Origin: Nocardioides panacisoli
Lineage (GTDB): Bacteria > Actinomycetota > Actinomycetes > Propionibacteriales > Nocardioidaceae
Assembly: GCF_019448235.1 (NCBI RefSeq)
Contig: NZ_CP080409.1
Coordinates: forward strand, 1,674,001 to 1,738,000
Length of the DNA: 64,000 bases
Direction: 5' to 3'
The stretch's first letter is position 1. The number at the start of each line of letters is the position of its first letter. This document shows positions 49,712 through 57,096 of the stretch, piece after piece. The position numbers and the translations under genes were made by a program. The notes under the pieces are model-generated. The model did not search any database, was not told where the DNA came from, and was given only the letters and a program-made list of their open reading frames with translations.

Positions 49712-51001
49712 GTGAACGCCGCAGCGAGCACTCCCCTGTCCGGGTTCGACACCGAGGTCGCACTCCGTCGCTTCGACGAGGTCCGTGCCTACACCGAGCA
49801 GTTGGCCGCCCCCCTGTCCCCGGAGGATCAGACGGTGCAGTCGATGCCGGACGTGTCGCCGACGAAGTGGCACCGCGCCCACGTCACCTGGTTCTTCGAG
49901 ACCTTCGTGCTCTCCGAGCACGAGCAGGGCTTCGCGCCCTTCCAGGACCAGTACTGGTTCCTGTTCAACTCCTACTACGAAGCGATCGGCCCGCGGTACT
50001 CCCGCCCGATGCGCGGCGTCGTCAGCCGCCCGGGCGCCCACGACGTGGGCGACTACCGCACCAACGTCGACGAGCGCATGCGCGACCTCCTCGACGGCCT
50101 CGACGACGGCACCTTCGCCAAGCTCGCGCCGACCGTGGAGCTCGGCTTCCACCACGAGCAGCAGCACCAGGAGCTGCTGCTGATGGACATCAAGCACGTC
50201 CTCTCGCTCAACCCGCTCCAGCCGACGTACGCCGGGTCCCCGGCCACCGGTCACGCCGGGCCGCTGGGCTGGGTGGAGTTCGACGGCGGCCTGGTCGAGA
50301 TCGGGCACGACAGCGCCGCGTTCAGCTTCGACAACGAGCTGCCACCCCACCAGCAGTACCTCCAGCCGTTCCGGCTGGCCGACCGGCTGGTCACCAACGG
50401 CGAGTGGCAGCAGTTCATGGCCGACGGGGGCTACGAGCGCCCCGAGTTCTGGCTCTCCGACGGCTGGGGCAAGGTCCAGGCCGAGGGATGGCGCGCGCCG
50501 TTCTACTGGACCGAGGCCGACGGCCTGTGGTTCGAGCACACGCTGCACGGCACCCACCCGGTCGACCCGGCGCTGCCGGTGTGCCACGTCAGCCACTACG
50601 AGGCCGACGCCTACGCCGCCTGGGCCGGCAAACGGCTGCCCACCGAGGCCGAGTGGGAGCACGCCGCGCGCGAGTACGACGCCGGGGACCCCGCCGAGAC
50701 CGCCAACCTCACCTCGTTCCATCCCCGCCCGGCCGGAGCGCCCACCGGCGAGCTTCGCCAGCTCTTCGGCGACTGCTGGGAGTGGACGGGGTCGGCCTAC
50801 CTGCCCTACCCCGGGTTCCAGGCCGCCGAGGGCGCGGTCGGCGAGTACAACGGCAAGTTCATGTCCGGCCAGATGGTGTTGCGCGGCGGCTGCGCCCTGA
50901 CACCTCCGGGACATGCCCGGGCCTCCTACCGCAACTTCTTCCCGCCCAGCGCCCGGTGGCCCGTGACGGGTGTGCGCCTGGCCGACAACGGGGGCCGGTG
51001 A
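49712..51001 (+). CDS. egtB: ergothioneine synthase EgtB (hercynylcysteine S-oxide-forming)
   Basis: EgtB (429 residues) is a non-haem iron sulfoxide synthase that joins hercynine to cysteine or gamma-glutamylcysteine with O2. The N-terminal DinB-like domain supplies iron ligands in HRAHVTWFFETF and HHEQQHQELLLMDIKH; the C-terminal FGE-sulfatase domain contains RLPTEAEWEHAARE and GDCWEWTGSAYLPYPGF and ends in GGCALTPPGHARASYRNFFPP. It is followed by egtD after 4 bases. The substrate type (Cys or gamma-Glu-Cys) cannot be told by eye. The start is uncertain; GTG at 49712 is favoured by a -10-like CACAGT. Confidence 0.93.
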   Translation: MNAAASTPLSGFDTEVALRRFDEVRAYTEQLAAPLSPEDQTVQSMPDVSPTKWHRAHVTWFFETFVLSEHEQGFAPFQDQYWFLFNSYYEAIGPRYSRPMRGVVSRPGAHDVGDYRTNVDERMRDLLDGLDDGTFAKLAPTVELGFHHEQQHQELLLMDIKHVLSLNPLQPTYAGSPATGHAGPLGWVEFDGGLVEIGHDSAAFSFDNELPPHQQYLQPFRLADRLVTNGEWQQFMADGGYERPEFWLSDGWGKVQAEGWRAPFYWTEADGLWFEHTLHGTHPVDPALPVCHVSHYEADAYAAWAGKRLPTEAEWEHAAREYDAGDPAETANLTSFHPRPAGAPTGELRQLFGDCWEWTGSAYLPYPGFQAAEGAVGEYNGKFMSGQMVLRGGCALTPPGHARASYRNFFPPSARWPVTGVRLADNGGR

Positions 51002-51005
51002 CGAC

Positions 51006-51974
51006 GTGCCCGACACCCAGATCGAGGTGCTCCTCGAGCCGGGCGACCTGCGCGAGGCCCTCGAGCACGACGCGCGCACCGGGCTGACCGCGGCACAGAA
51101 GTGGCTGCCGCCGAAGTACTTCTACGACGCCCGGGGCAGCGAGATCTTCGAGGAGATCACCCGGCTGCCGGAGTACTACCCCACCCGCACCGAGGCAGCG
51201 CTACTGCGCGCCCACGCCACCGACATCGGCCACGCGGCCGGGGCCGACACACTGCTCGAACTCGGGTCGGGGTCGAGCGAGAAGACCCGTCTGCTGCTCG
51301 ACGCACTGGCCGGTGACGGGGCGCTCACGGCCTACGTGCCGGTCGACGTCAGCGCCAGCGCGCTGGAGGAGGCCGTGGCCGCCCTGGGCGCGGACTACCC
51401 CGGCCTCCGGGTGCACGGCGCGGTCGCGGACTTCGACCGTCACCTCGCCGACCTGCCGGAGCCGGGCCACCGCCTCGTCGCGCTGCTCGGGGGCACGATC
51501 GGCAACCACGACCGTGCCGGGCGGCACCAGTTCCTGACCGACCTCGCGTCGGGCATGAAACCGGGCGAGGCGCTCCTGCTGGGCCTGGACCTGGTCAAGG
51601 ATCCCGCCCGCCTCGTGGCGGCGTACGACGACGCCGCGGGTGTCACCGCGGACTTCAACCGCAACGCGCTGCGGGTGCTCAACCGCGAGCTCGCCGCCGA
51701 CTTCGACGTGGCCGCCTTCACCCACGTCGCGGTGTGGAACGAGGTCGACGAGCGCATCGAGATGCGCCTGCGTGCCCAGCGCGAGATGACGGTGCACCTG
51801 TCGGCGCTGGACCTGACCGTCGGCTTCGAGCGCGGCGAGGAACTCCTCACCGAGTACTCCTGCAAGTTCCGCCGCGACGGGGTCCACGAGGAGCTCGCCG
51901 AGGCCGGCTTCGTGCTGGAGCAGTGGTGGACCGACCCCGACGAGGACTTCGCGCTGGTCCTGGCCCGGCGCTGA
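51006..51974 (+). CDS. egtD: L-histidine N-alpha-methyltransferase EgtD
   Basis: EgtD (322 residues) trimethylates histidine with S-adenosylmethionine to give hercynine, the first step of ergothioneine synthesis. Motifs are SEIFEEITRLPEYYPTRTE, LELGSGSSEKTRLLL (SAM loop), YVPVDVSASALEEA, LLGGTIGN, LLLGLDLVKDPARL and NEVDERIEMRL, all typical of the EgtD family (Pfam Methyltransf_33). The GTG start is 4 bases after the egtB stop. It is paired only with egtB here. Confidence 0.95.
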   Translation: MPDTQIEVLLEPGDLREALEHDARTGLTAAQKWLPPKYFYDARGSEIFEEITRLPEYYPTRTEAALLRAHATDIGHAAGADTLLELGSGSSEKTRLLLDALAGDGALTAYVPVDVSASALEEAVAALGADYPGLRVHGAVADFDRHLADLPEPGHRLVALLGGTIGNHDRAGRHQFLTDLASGMKPGEALLLGLDLVKDPARLVAAYDDAAGVTADFNRNALRVLNRELAADFDVAAFTHVAVWNEVDERIEMRLRAQREMTVHLSALDLTVGFERGEELLTEYSCKFRRDGVHEELAEAGFVLEQWWTDPDEDFALVLARR

Positions 51975-51976
51975 CC

Positions 51977-52381
51977 ATGACGAGGTCCGCACTCCTCGCC
52001 GTGACCGCGATGCTGCTGGTCGCCACCGGGTGCGGATCCGATCCCGAGTCGTCGCCAGGCGGGAGCGGTGACGACCAGCGCCACCCCGACATCGTCGAGG
52101 TCCAGATCGAGGAGCAGGACGGCAGCTACTCCCTCGAGGTCACGGTCAGCTCGCCCTACGACTCCCCGGAGCGGTACGCCGACGGCTGGCGGGTGCTGGG
52201 ACCCGACGACACCGTCCACGGCGAGCACCGGCTCCTGCACGACCACGCGGGCGAGCAACCCTTCACCCGCACGCAGACGGGCGTGGAGATCCCCGACGAC
52301 GTCGACGAGGTCACCGTCCAGGGACGGGACCAGGAGCATGGCTACGGCGGCGCCACGGTCACCGTGGCGGTGCCACGGTGA
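51977..52381 (+). CDS. small putative lipoprotein
   Basis: A 134-residue secreted lipoprotein: signal LLAVTAMLLVATGC with Cys19, followed by a Ser/Gly-rich linker and a compact beta-rich domain (YSLEVTVSSPYDSPERYADGWRVLG, TQTGVEIPDDVDEVTVQGRDQEHGYGGATVTVAVP). The domain is of a type frequent in actinobacterial surface proteins but I do not recognise a named family. It starts 2 bases after the egtD stop, so it is probably cotranscribed, although a role in ergothioneine metabolism is unproven. Confidence 0.8.
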   Translation: MTRSALLAVTAMLLVATGCGSDPESSPGGSGDDQRHPDIVEVQIEEQDGSYSLEVTVSSPYDSPERYADGWRVLGPDDTVHGEHRLLHDHAGEQPFTRTQTGVEIPDDVDEVTVQGRDQEHGYGGATVTVAVPR

Positions 52382-52390
52382 CCGTCGCAC

Positions 52391-53122
52391 TCACTTCTTG
52401 AGGCGTCGGCTCCCGCCGTGCCAGTCCTCCTCGGCACCGGTGTCGCCCGGCTCCACGCCGAGTCCGGGCAGCTGGGGCAGCTCCCGCAGGCTCCGCTTGA
52501 GCTCTGCGAAGCCCGGGAAGCCGGCGAGGCCCACGACGTGGTCCCACAGTTCGGCGGCCTCCTCCTCGCGCGGGAGGCGGCTGATGACCGGACCGAAGAA
52601 GGCCACGCCCTCGGGCGGCTGGAAGTGGATGATCGGCGTACCGACATCCTTGCCGGTCAGGCCGAGCGCCTCGTCGGTCTCGGCCTGGATGACCGGGTCG
52701 AGGTCCTCGTCGTCCAGCGACTTGGCCAGCTCGGTCGGCAGGCCGACCTCGGTCAGCACGGACTCGGTGAACTCCACCGTGCCGCGGTGGTCGAGTCCGT
52801 CGGGGCCGACCGCGTCGGTGAGCGGCGCGGACTCGAAGATGCGGCCGCCCAATGCCTCGTACAGCCGGGCCACGGCGTCGTTGCCGTGGTCGTGCCGGGT
52901 GTGGGCGGCGACGCGCAGCAGCCGCAGTCCGGCGGTGTGGCCGGCCTCGTAGCCCTCGGGGAAGTGGCTGTCGTAGTCGATGTGCGCGTTGACCTGCCGC
53001 AGCGAGATGAAGCGCCACTCGGCCTCGTAGTCACGCTGCGCGGCGACCATGCGGACCCACTTGCTCGTCATCCAGGCGAACGGGCACACGGGGTCGAAGT
53101 AGAAGTTGATGTCGGCGCTCAT
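52391..53122 (-). CDS. DsbA-like protein related to the mycothiol-dependent reductase Rv2466c
   Basis: A 243-residue DsbA-family protein. Relatives such as M. tuberculosis Rv2466c use a CPWC site with mycothiol to reduce nitro compounds and oxidised proteins. Here the site reads DPVCPFAWMTSKW, with Cys13 present but the resolving Cys replaced by Ala16. GKDVGTPIIHF keeps the cis-Pro loop. A monothiol site suggests a glutathione-S-transferase-like or mycothiol-adduct chemistry. It is an isolated gene (minus strand), 9 bases from the convergent lipoprotein gene. I see no SigR promoter at its start. Confidence 0.87.
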   Translation of the reverse strand: MSADINFYFDPVCPFAWMTSKWVRMVAAQRDYEAEWRFISLRQVNAHIDYDSHFPEGYEAGHTAGLRLLRVAAHTRHDHGNDAVARLYEALGGRIFESAPLTDAVGPDGLDHRGTVEFTESVLTEVGLPTELAKSLDDEDLDPVIQAETDEALGLTGKDVGTPIIHFQPPEGVAFFGPVISRLPREEEAAELWDHVVGLAGFPGFAELKRSLRELPQLPGLGVEPGDTGAEEDWHGGSRRLKK

Positions 53123-53152
53123 CGCGTCCCTTCCGGATCGGTTGTCCCCACG

Positions 53153-53755
53153 CTACTGGCGTGGATGGCGGCGGCCAGGGCGCAGGCCCGCCGCAACGAG
53201 CAGCCCGGTGACCACTCCGAACAACACGTGTTCGGCCAAGAACGTTCCCCAACCGGCCATCTCCGGCATGTCGGCGATCGGGTTCATCCCGGCCATGCCG
53301 CCCTCAGCGAGGTCAGACACGCCGAAGACCGCCGCCGCCAGGGGCAGTCCCACCCACGAACTGATCACGAACACGAGGCCGCCCCACACCGCACCCAGAC
53401 CGGCGAGGACCGCGGCTCCTGCCGACCTCAGCCGCGAGGCGATGGCACCGAAGGCCGCGCCGTAACCGGCGCCGGTCATCACGTGGACGGCCAGGCCGAG
53501 GAGCGCCGTCCCGGGAGCCACCTCCCACGCGCCGTCGCCCGTCATCCCGCTCATCATCGAGCTCATCAGGTCGTCCGGCGCCACGATCACGGTCGCGATG
53601 TGATGCAGCGGTGTGAAGAAGCCGGTGTCCTTCACCAGTGACGCGACCATCGCATACAGGCCCATCGCCACCGAGGCGACCACGCCTGCTCCGGCACCGA
53701 GCGCGGCGCCCCGTCCGAGCCGCGACGGCGTGGCGTGCTTGACGTTGGTGTCCAT
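53153..53755 (-). CDS. hypothetical membrane protein, about five helices
   Basis: A 200-residue membrane protein with about four to five hydrophobic segments (residues 22-42, 80-105, 112-135, 140-155 and 165-190) and a soluble loop rich in Met and Asp (PDDLMSSMMSGMTGDGA). No family is recognised. The Met-rich loop could bind metals such as copper, which is speculation. AAGGGGTGG lies before the ATG. The gene is divergent from a Crp/Fnr regulator gene. Confidence 0.72.
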   Translation of the reverse strand: MDTNVKHATPSRLGRGAALGAGAGVVASVAMGLYAMVASLVKDTGFFTPLHHIATVIVAPDDLMSSMMSGMTGDGAWEVAPGTALLGLAVHVMTGAGYGAAFGAIASRLRSAGAAVLAGLGAVWGGLVFVISSWVGLPLAAAVFGVSDLAEGGMAGMNPIADMPEMAGWGTFLAEHVLFGVVTGLLVAAGLRPGRRHPRQ

Positions 53756-53970
53756 CGGGTTCCACCCCTTCCAAGGATCGGTTGGACACCACGCTTGCCC
53801 TCCCGTCGCCACCGGTCGGTGATGACGCTCACAGAAGGCCGGTCCCCCGAGCCCTAGCGTCTGCGACCATGGAGGACATCGATGACGCCTGTCCCACTCC
53901 GGAGCGGGTGGGCAGCATGCTGGACGTCGCCCGGCCGTGGGCGCCGGGTCGGCGTGAGGAGGGGGCCGAC

Positions 53971-54672
53971 GTGGGTCACGCAGCGAACGACCCCGATCGC
54001 ACCTGGTGTCTGACCGAGGTCGACATCTTCGCCGATCTCGATGACTCGGAGATGGACCGGATGGCCCGGTCGGCACCGATGCGGACCTACCTCCGCGGCG
54101 ACCTCATCTACTCCCCACACGATCCGCTCGAGGCGCTGTTCATCCTCAAGGAGGGACGAGTGCGGATCTTCCGGGTCTCCGAGGACGGCCGGGCGCTCAC
54201 CACGGCGATCCTGGCGCCCGGCACGATCTTCGGGGAGATGGTGGTCGTCGGGCAGCACATGCACGACAGCTTCGCCGAGGCCCTCGACGACGTGACCGTG
54301 TGCCTGATGGGCCAGGCCGACGTACGTCGTTTCCTCCTCGCGGACGCACGCATCGCGGCCCGGATCTCCGAGACGCTGGGACGCAGGCTGGGCGAGTTGG
54401 AGCAGCGCCTCTCCGACACGGTGTTCAAGTCGGTCCCCGAGCGTGTGGCAAGCACCTTGGCAGCCCTCGCAGCAGCTCAAGCACCCGGCCGGCTGGGACG
54501 TCCACGCCAGGTCCGGCTGACCCATGAGCAGCTCGCGGCACTTGCCGGCACCTCGCGGGAGACCACGACGAAGGTGCTCGGCGAACTCGCCGATGCCGGT
54601 GCCGTCACGCTCGGTCGTGGTCGCATCAGCATCGTCGACCTCGACCGGCTGCGCGGCCTCGGCGGGCACTGA
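53971..54672 (+). CDS. Crp/Fnr-family transcriptional regulator
   Basis: A 233-residue regulator: cyclic-nucleotide-binding-type beta-barrel (about 20-125; YLRGDLIYSPHDPLEALFILKEGRVRIF, GTIFGEMVVVG), a dimer helix, and a Crp-type winged helix (about 160-230; LTHEQLAALAGTSRETTTKVLGELADAGAV). The phosphate-binding residues of the cAMP pocket are not evident and no FNR cysteine cluster is seen, so another effector is likely. The GTG start at 53971 has AGGAGGGGG 7 bases upstream and gives the usual length; an ATG at 53869 (with TAGCGT 8 bases before it) would add 34 residues. Confidence 0.85.
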   Translation: MGHAANDPDRTWCLTEVDIFADLDDSEMDRMARSAPMRTYLRGDLIYSPHDPLEALFILKEGRVRIFRVSEDGRALTTAILAPGTIFGEMVVVGQHMHDSFAEALDDVTVCLMGQADVRRFLLADARIAARISETLGRRLGELEQRLSDTVFKSVPERVASTLAALAAAQAPGRLGRPRQVRLTHEQLAALAGTSRETTTKVLGELADAGAVTLGRGRISIVDLDRLRGLGGH

Positions 54673-54709
54673 CACGTGCCCGACCACCCCCTGTGGGAGG
54701 GTTCGCTCC

Positions 54710-55603
54710 ATGCGACCGTGGACCGCAGTCCCTCCCCAGCCGGGCCGGCGCTTCGTCGTCACCGGCGCCAACAGCGGGGTGGGACTCGAGGTCGCACGAA
54801 TCCTCGGCTCCCGGGGCGCAGAGGTCGTGATGGCGTGCCGCAGCGCCGAGCGCGGCGAGGCGGCCGCAGCCACCGTGCCCGGACACGCCGCGGGTCGCGT
54901 CACCGTCCGGCAGGTCGACGTCGCCTCCCTGGCCTCGGTGCGCGACTTCGCGGCGCGGTTCCGCGCCGAGCACGACGGACTCGACGTGTTGGTCAACAAC
55001 GCCGGGGTGCTCGGGGCTCCGTTCGGGCTGGGCGAGGACGGCGTGGAGACGCACTTTGCCACCAACCACCTGGGGCACTTCGCGCTCACCAACCTGCTGC
55101 TGCCCGCGATCCGCGACCGGGTGGTGGTCATCGGCTCACGCCAGCACCGCGGCGCCGACCTCGACCTCGACGACCTGGCCTGGCGTCGCCGTCGCTACCG
55201 CGCCTTCGGCGCCTACGGCCAGTCCAAGCTGGCCAACCTGCTCTTCCTCGCCGAGCTCGACCGTCGGCTGTCCCGAGCAGGATCCACCGTCCGCGCCGTC
55301 GGCGCCCACCCCGGCGCCACCGCGAGCCACATCACCGGCGGCTCCGGCAACCCGGTGCTCACCTGGATCGGCCACCACGGCCACCGGCTGGTCAGCATGC
55401 CCACGTGGCGCGGCGCGCTGTGCACGGTGTACGCCGCCACCATGGACCTGCCGGGCAACAGCTACATCGGTCCCCACGGCAGGCTCGAGCTGCACGGGTG
55501 GCCGGCTCCGGCACGCCGCTCCCCCGCGGCCCGAGACGATGCCCTGGCCCGACGGCTCTGGGAGGTCTCGGAGGAGCTGAGCGGCGTCAGCTGCCCGCTG
55601 TGA
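54710..55603 (+). CDS. short-chain dehydrogenase/reductase (SDR)
   Basis: A 297-residue classical SDR. It has the TGANSGVGLEVAR cofactor motif, NNAGVL, and the catalytic pair YGQSK (Tyr-x3-Lys) with Ser in IGSRQHRG; HFATNHLGHFALTNLLLP supplies the catalytic Asn. The family resembles the retinol dehydrogenase/WW-domain oxidoreductase-like group. No cofactor Asp after the second strand (CRSAERG) indicates NADP(H). Substrate unknown. Its 3' end overlaps the convergent MFS gene by 17 bases. GGGAGGG precedes the ATG. Confidence 0.88.
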   Translation: MRPWTAVPPQPGRRFVVTGANSGVGLEVARILGSRGAEVVMACRSAERGEAAAATVPGHAAGRVTVRQVDVASLASVRDFAARFRAEHDGLDVLVNNAGVLGAPFGLGEDGVETHFATNHLGHFALTNLLLPAIRDRVVVIGSRQHRGADLDLDDLAWRRRRYRAFGAYGQSKLANLLFLAELDRRLSRAGSTVRAVGAHPGATASHITGGSGNPVLTWIGHHGHRLVSMPTWRGALCTVYAATMDLPGNSYIGPHGRLELHGWPAPARRSPAARDDALARRLWEVSEELSGVSCPL

Positions 55604-57017
55604 CCGCGACGGGCTCCACCGCGGACGGCGTACGCCGCGGCACCAGCAGGGTGACCGCGACGCCGACCAGCGCCGCGACGGCGCCGAGGCCGAAGCACCA
55701 GGCGAAGGCCGTCTCGCTCGGCACGGACGTCCCACCGAAGGGCACCGTCGAGCTGGTGAGGACGGTGGCCATCACCGCGGCCGACAGTGTGGTGCCCATC
55801 GCACGCATCAGGGCGTTGAGGCCGACGGCCGCGCCCGCCTCCCGCGGCGGGACGGCGTCCATGATCAGCGTCGGCATCGCGGCGTAGGCGATCCCGACGC
55901 CCGCCGCGATGACGCAGGCGGCGAGTGCCAGCTGCCAGGCGTCCTGCATCAGGGCCAGGCCGAGCAGGTAGCCAGCGGCGACCACGCTGCCGCCGATCAG
56001 CAGCGCGGCGCGGGCGCCGAGCCGGTCGATGATCCGGCCCGACACCGGCGAGAAGAGCATCATCATCAACCCGGCCGGGGCGAGCCACAGCCCGGTCTCC
56101 AGCAGCGAGGCGCCCACGCCGAAGCCGGTCGCCGGGTCCAGCTGCAGCAGCTGCGGGATCACCACCAGGTTCGACATCAGGCCGAACCCGATCGCGACCG
56201 CGGCGAGGTTGGTCATCAGCACGGGGCGGCGTACCGACGTGCGCAGGTCCACCAGCGGGTCACGCACCCGCAGCTCGAAGGCCGCCCAGGCACCGAGGAC
56301 CACCAGTCCCAGCGCCACGAACCCCAGCGTGCGGAGGTCGATCCAGCCCCAAGTGCTGGACTTGGAGATCCCGACCAGCAGCGCCACCAGGCCCAGCGCC
56401 ATCCCGATGACGCCGACGGTGTCGATCCGCCCGCCGTGGGCGTCGGCCACATGGGGCACGAAGAGCACCGCCAGCAGCAGGGCACCCAGCCCGACGGCGC
56501 CGGAGACCCAGAAGATCGCGTGCCAGTCGCCGTACTGGGTGATGGCGGCCGACATCGGCAGTCCGATGGCACCGCCGACACCCATCGTGCCGCTCATCGC
56601 GGCGATGGCCGTCGAGGCCAGGTGCGGCGGCGTGACCTCGCGCATCAGCGAGATACCGACCGGGACCAACCCCATCGCCAGGCCCTGCAGGCCGCGTCCG
56701 ACGAGCATCGGCCACAGCGAGGAGGCGAGGGCACACACGATCGAGCCGACCACCAGCACCGCCACGTTGGTGACGAAGACCCGCTGCTTGCCGAACATGT
56801 CGGCCAACCGGCCGGAGACGGGCATGCCGACCGCACCGGCCAGCAGGGTGATCGTGACGACCCAGCCGGCGCTCGAGGCCGAGGTGCCCAGCAGGTCGGG
56901 CAGGTCGGACTGGATCGGCATGACCACGGTCTGCATCATCGACGCGGCGAGACCACCGGTGCAGAGCACGGCGACCGCGACGAGCGGTCGCTGCGCCGGT
57001 GAGTCGGGTCGGGTCAC
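55587..57017 (-). CDS. MFS exporter, DHA2/Pmr-like
   Basis: A 476-residue MFS transporter with about 12-14 helices. The MMQTVVMPIQSDLPDLLGTSASSAGWVVT opening, GRLADMFGKQRVF (motif A) and the GRGLQGLAMGLVPVGISLMRE helix are typical of drug-resistance exporters; the long PFGGTSVPSETAFAW loop near the C-terminus is unusual. GTG has a GAGGAGA site. A perfect 10-base inverted repeat lies over its promoter, but no regulator gene is adjacent on this strand, so control may come from a distant regulator. Confidence 0.86.
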   Translation of the reverse strand: MTRPDSPAQRPLVAVAVLCTGGLAASMMQTVVMPIQSDLPDLLGTSASSAGWVVTITLLAGAVGMPVSGRLADMFGKQRVFVTNVAVLVVGSIVCALASSLWPMLVGRGLQGLAMGLVPVGISLMREVTPPHLASTAIAAMSGTMGVGGAIGLPMSAAITQYGDWHAIFWVSGAVGLGALLLAVLFVPHVADAHGGRIDTVGVIGMALGLVALLVGISKSSTWGWIDLRTLGFVALGLVVLGAWAAFELRVRDPLVDLRTSVRRPVLMTNLAAVAIGFGLMSNLVVIPQLLQLDPATGFGVGASLLETGLWLAPAGLMMMLFSPVSGRIIDRLGARAALLIGGSVVAAGYLLGLALMQDAWQLALAACVIAAGVGIAYAAMPTLIMDAVPPREAGAAVGLNALMRAMGTTLSAAVMATVLTSSTVPFGGTSVPSETAFAWCFGLGAVAALVGVAVTLLVPRRTPSAVEPVAVTAGS

Positions 57018-57044
57018 GGTGGGGTCTCCTCGGGTCGGATGTCG

Positions 57045-57077
57045 ATCATAGGTTTGGTTGTCAGCGTCAACCAAACC
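57045..57077 (-). promoter_or_regulatory. promoter and operator-like inverted repeat before the MFS gene
   Basis: GGTTTGGTTG (57051-57060) and CAACCAAACC (57068-57077) form a perfect 10-base inverted repeat with a 7-base centre. On the minus strand TATGAT (57050-57045) fits a -10 element immediately after it, with TGGTTG 17 bases further up. The geometry matches a TetR or MarR operator. Confidence 0.65.
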
Positions 57078-57096
57078 CGCGCCCGGCCCGGCCGGC

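Noticed and set aside
53123..53152. A SigR promoter for the Rv2466c-like gene, since the mycobacterial relative is in the SigH regulon
   Set aside because: GGAAG and GTT-like bases occur but not with the GGAAT-18-GTT spacing.
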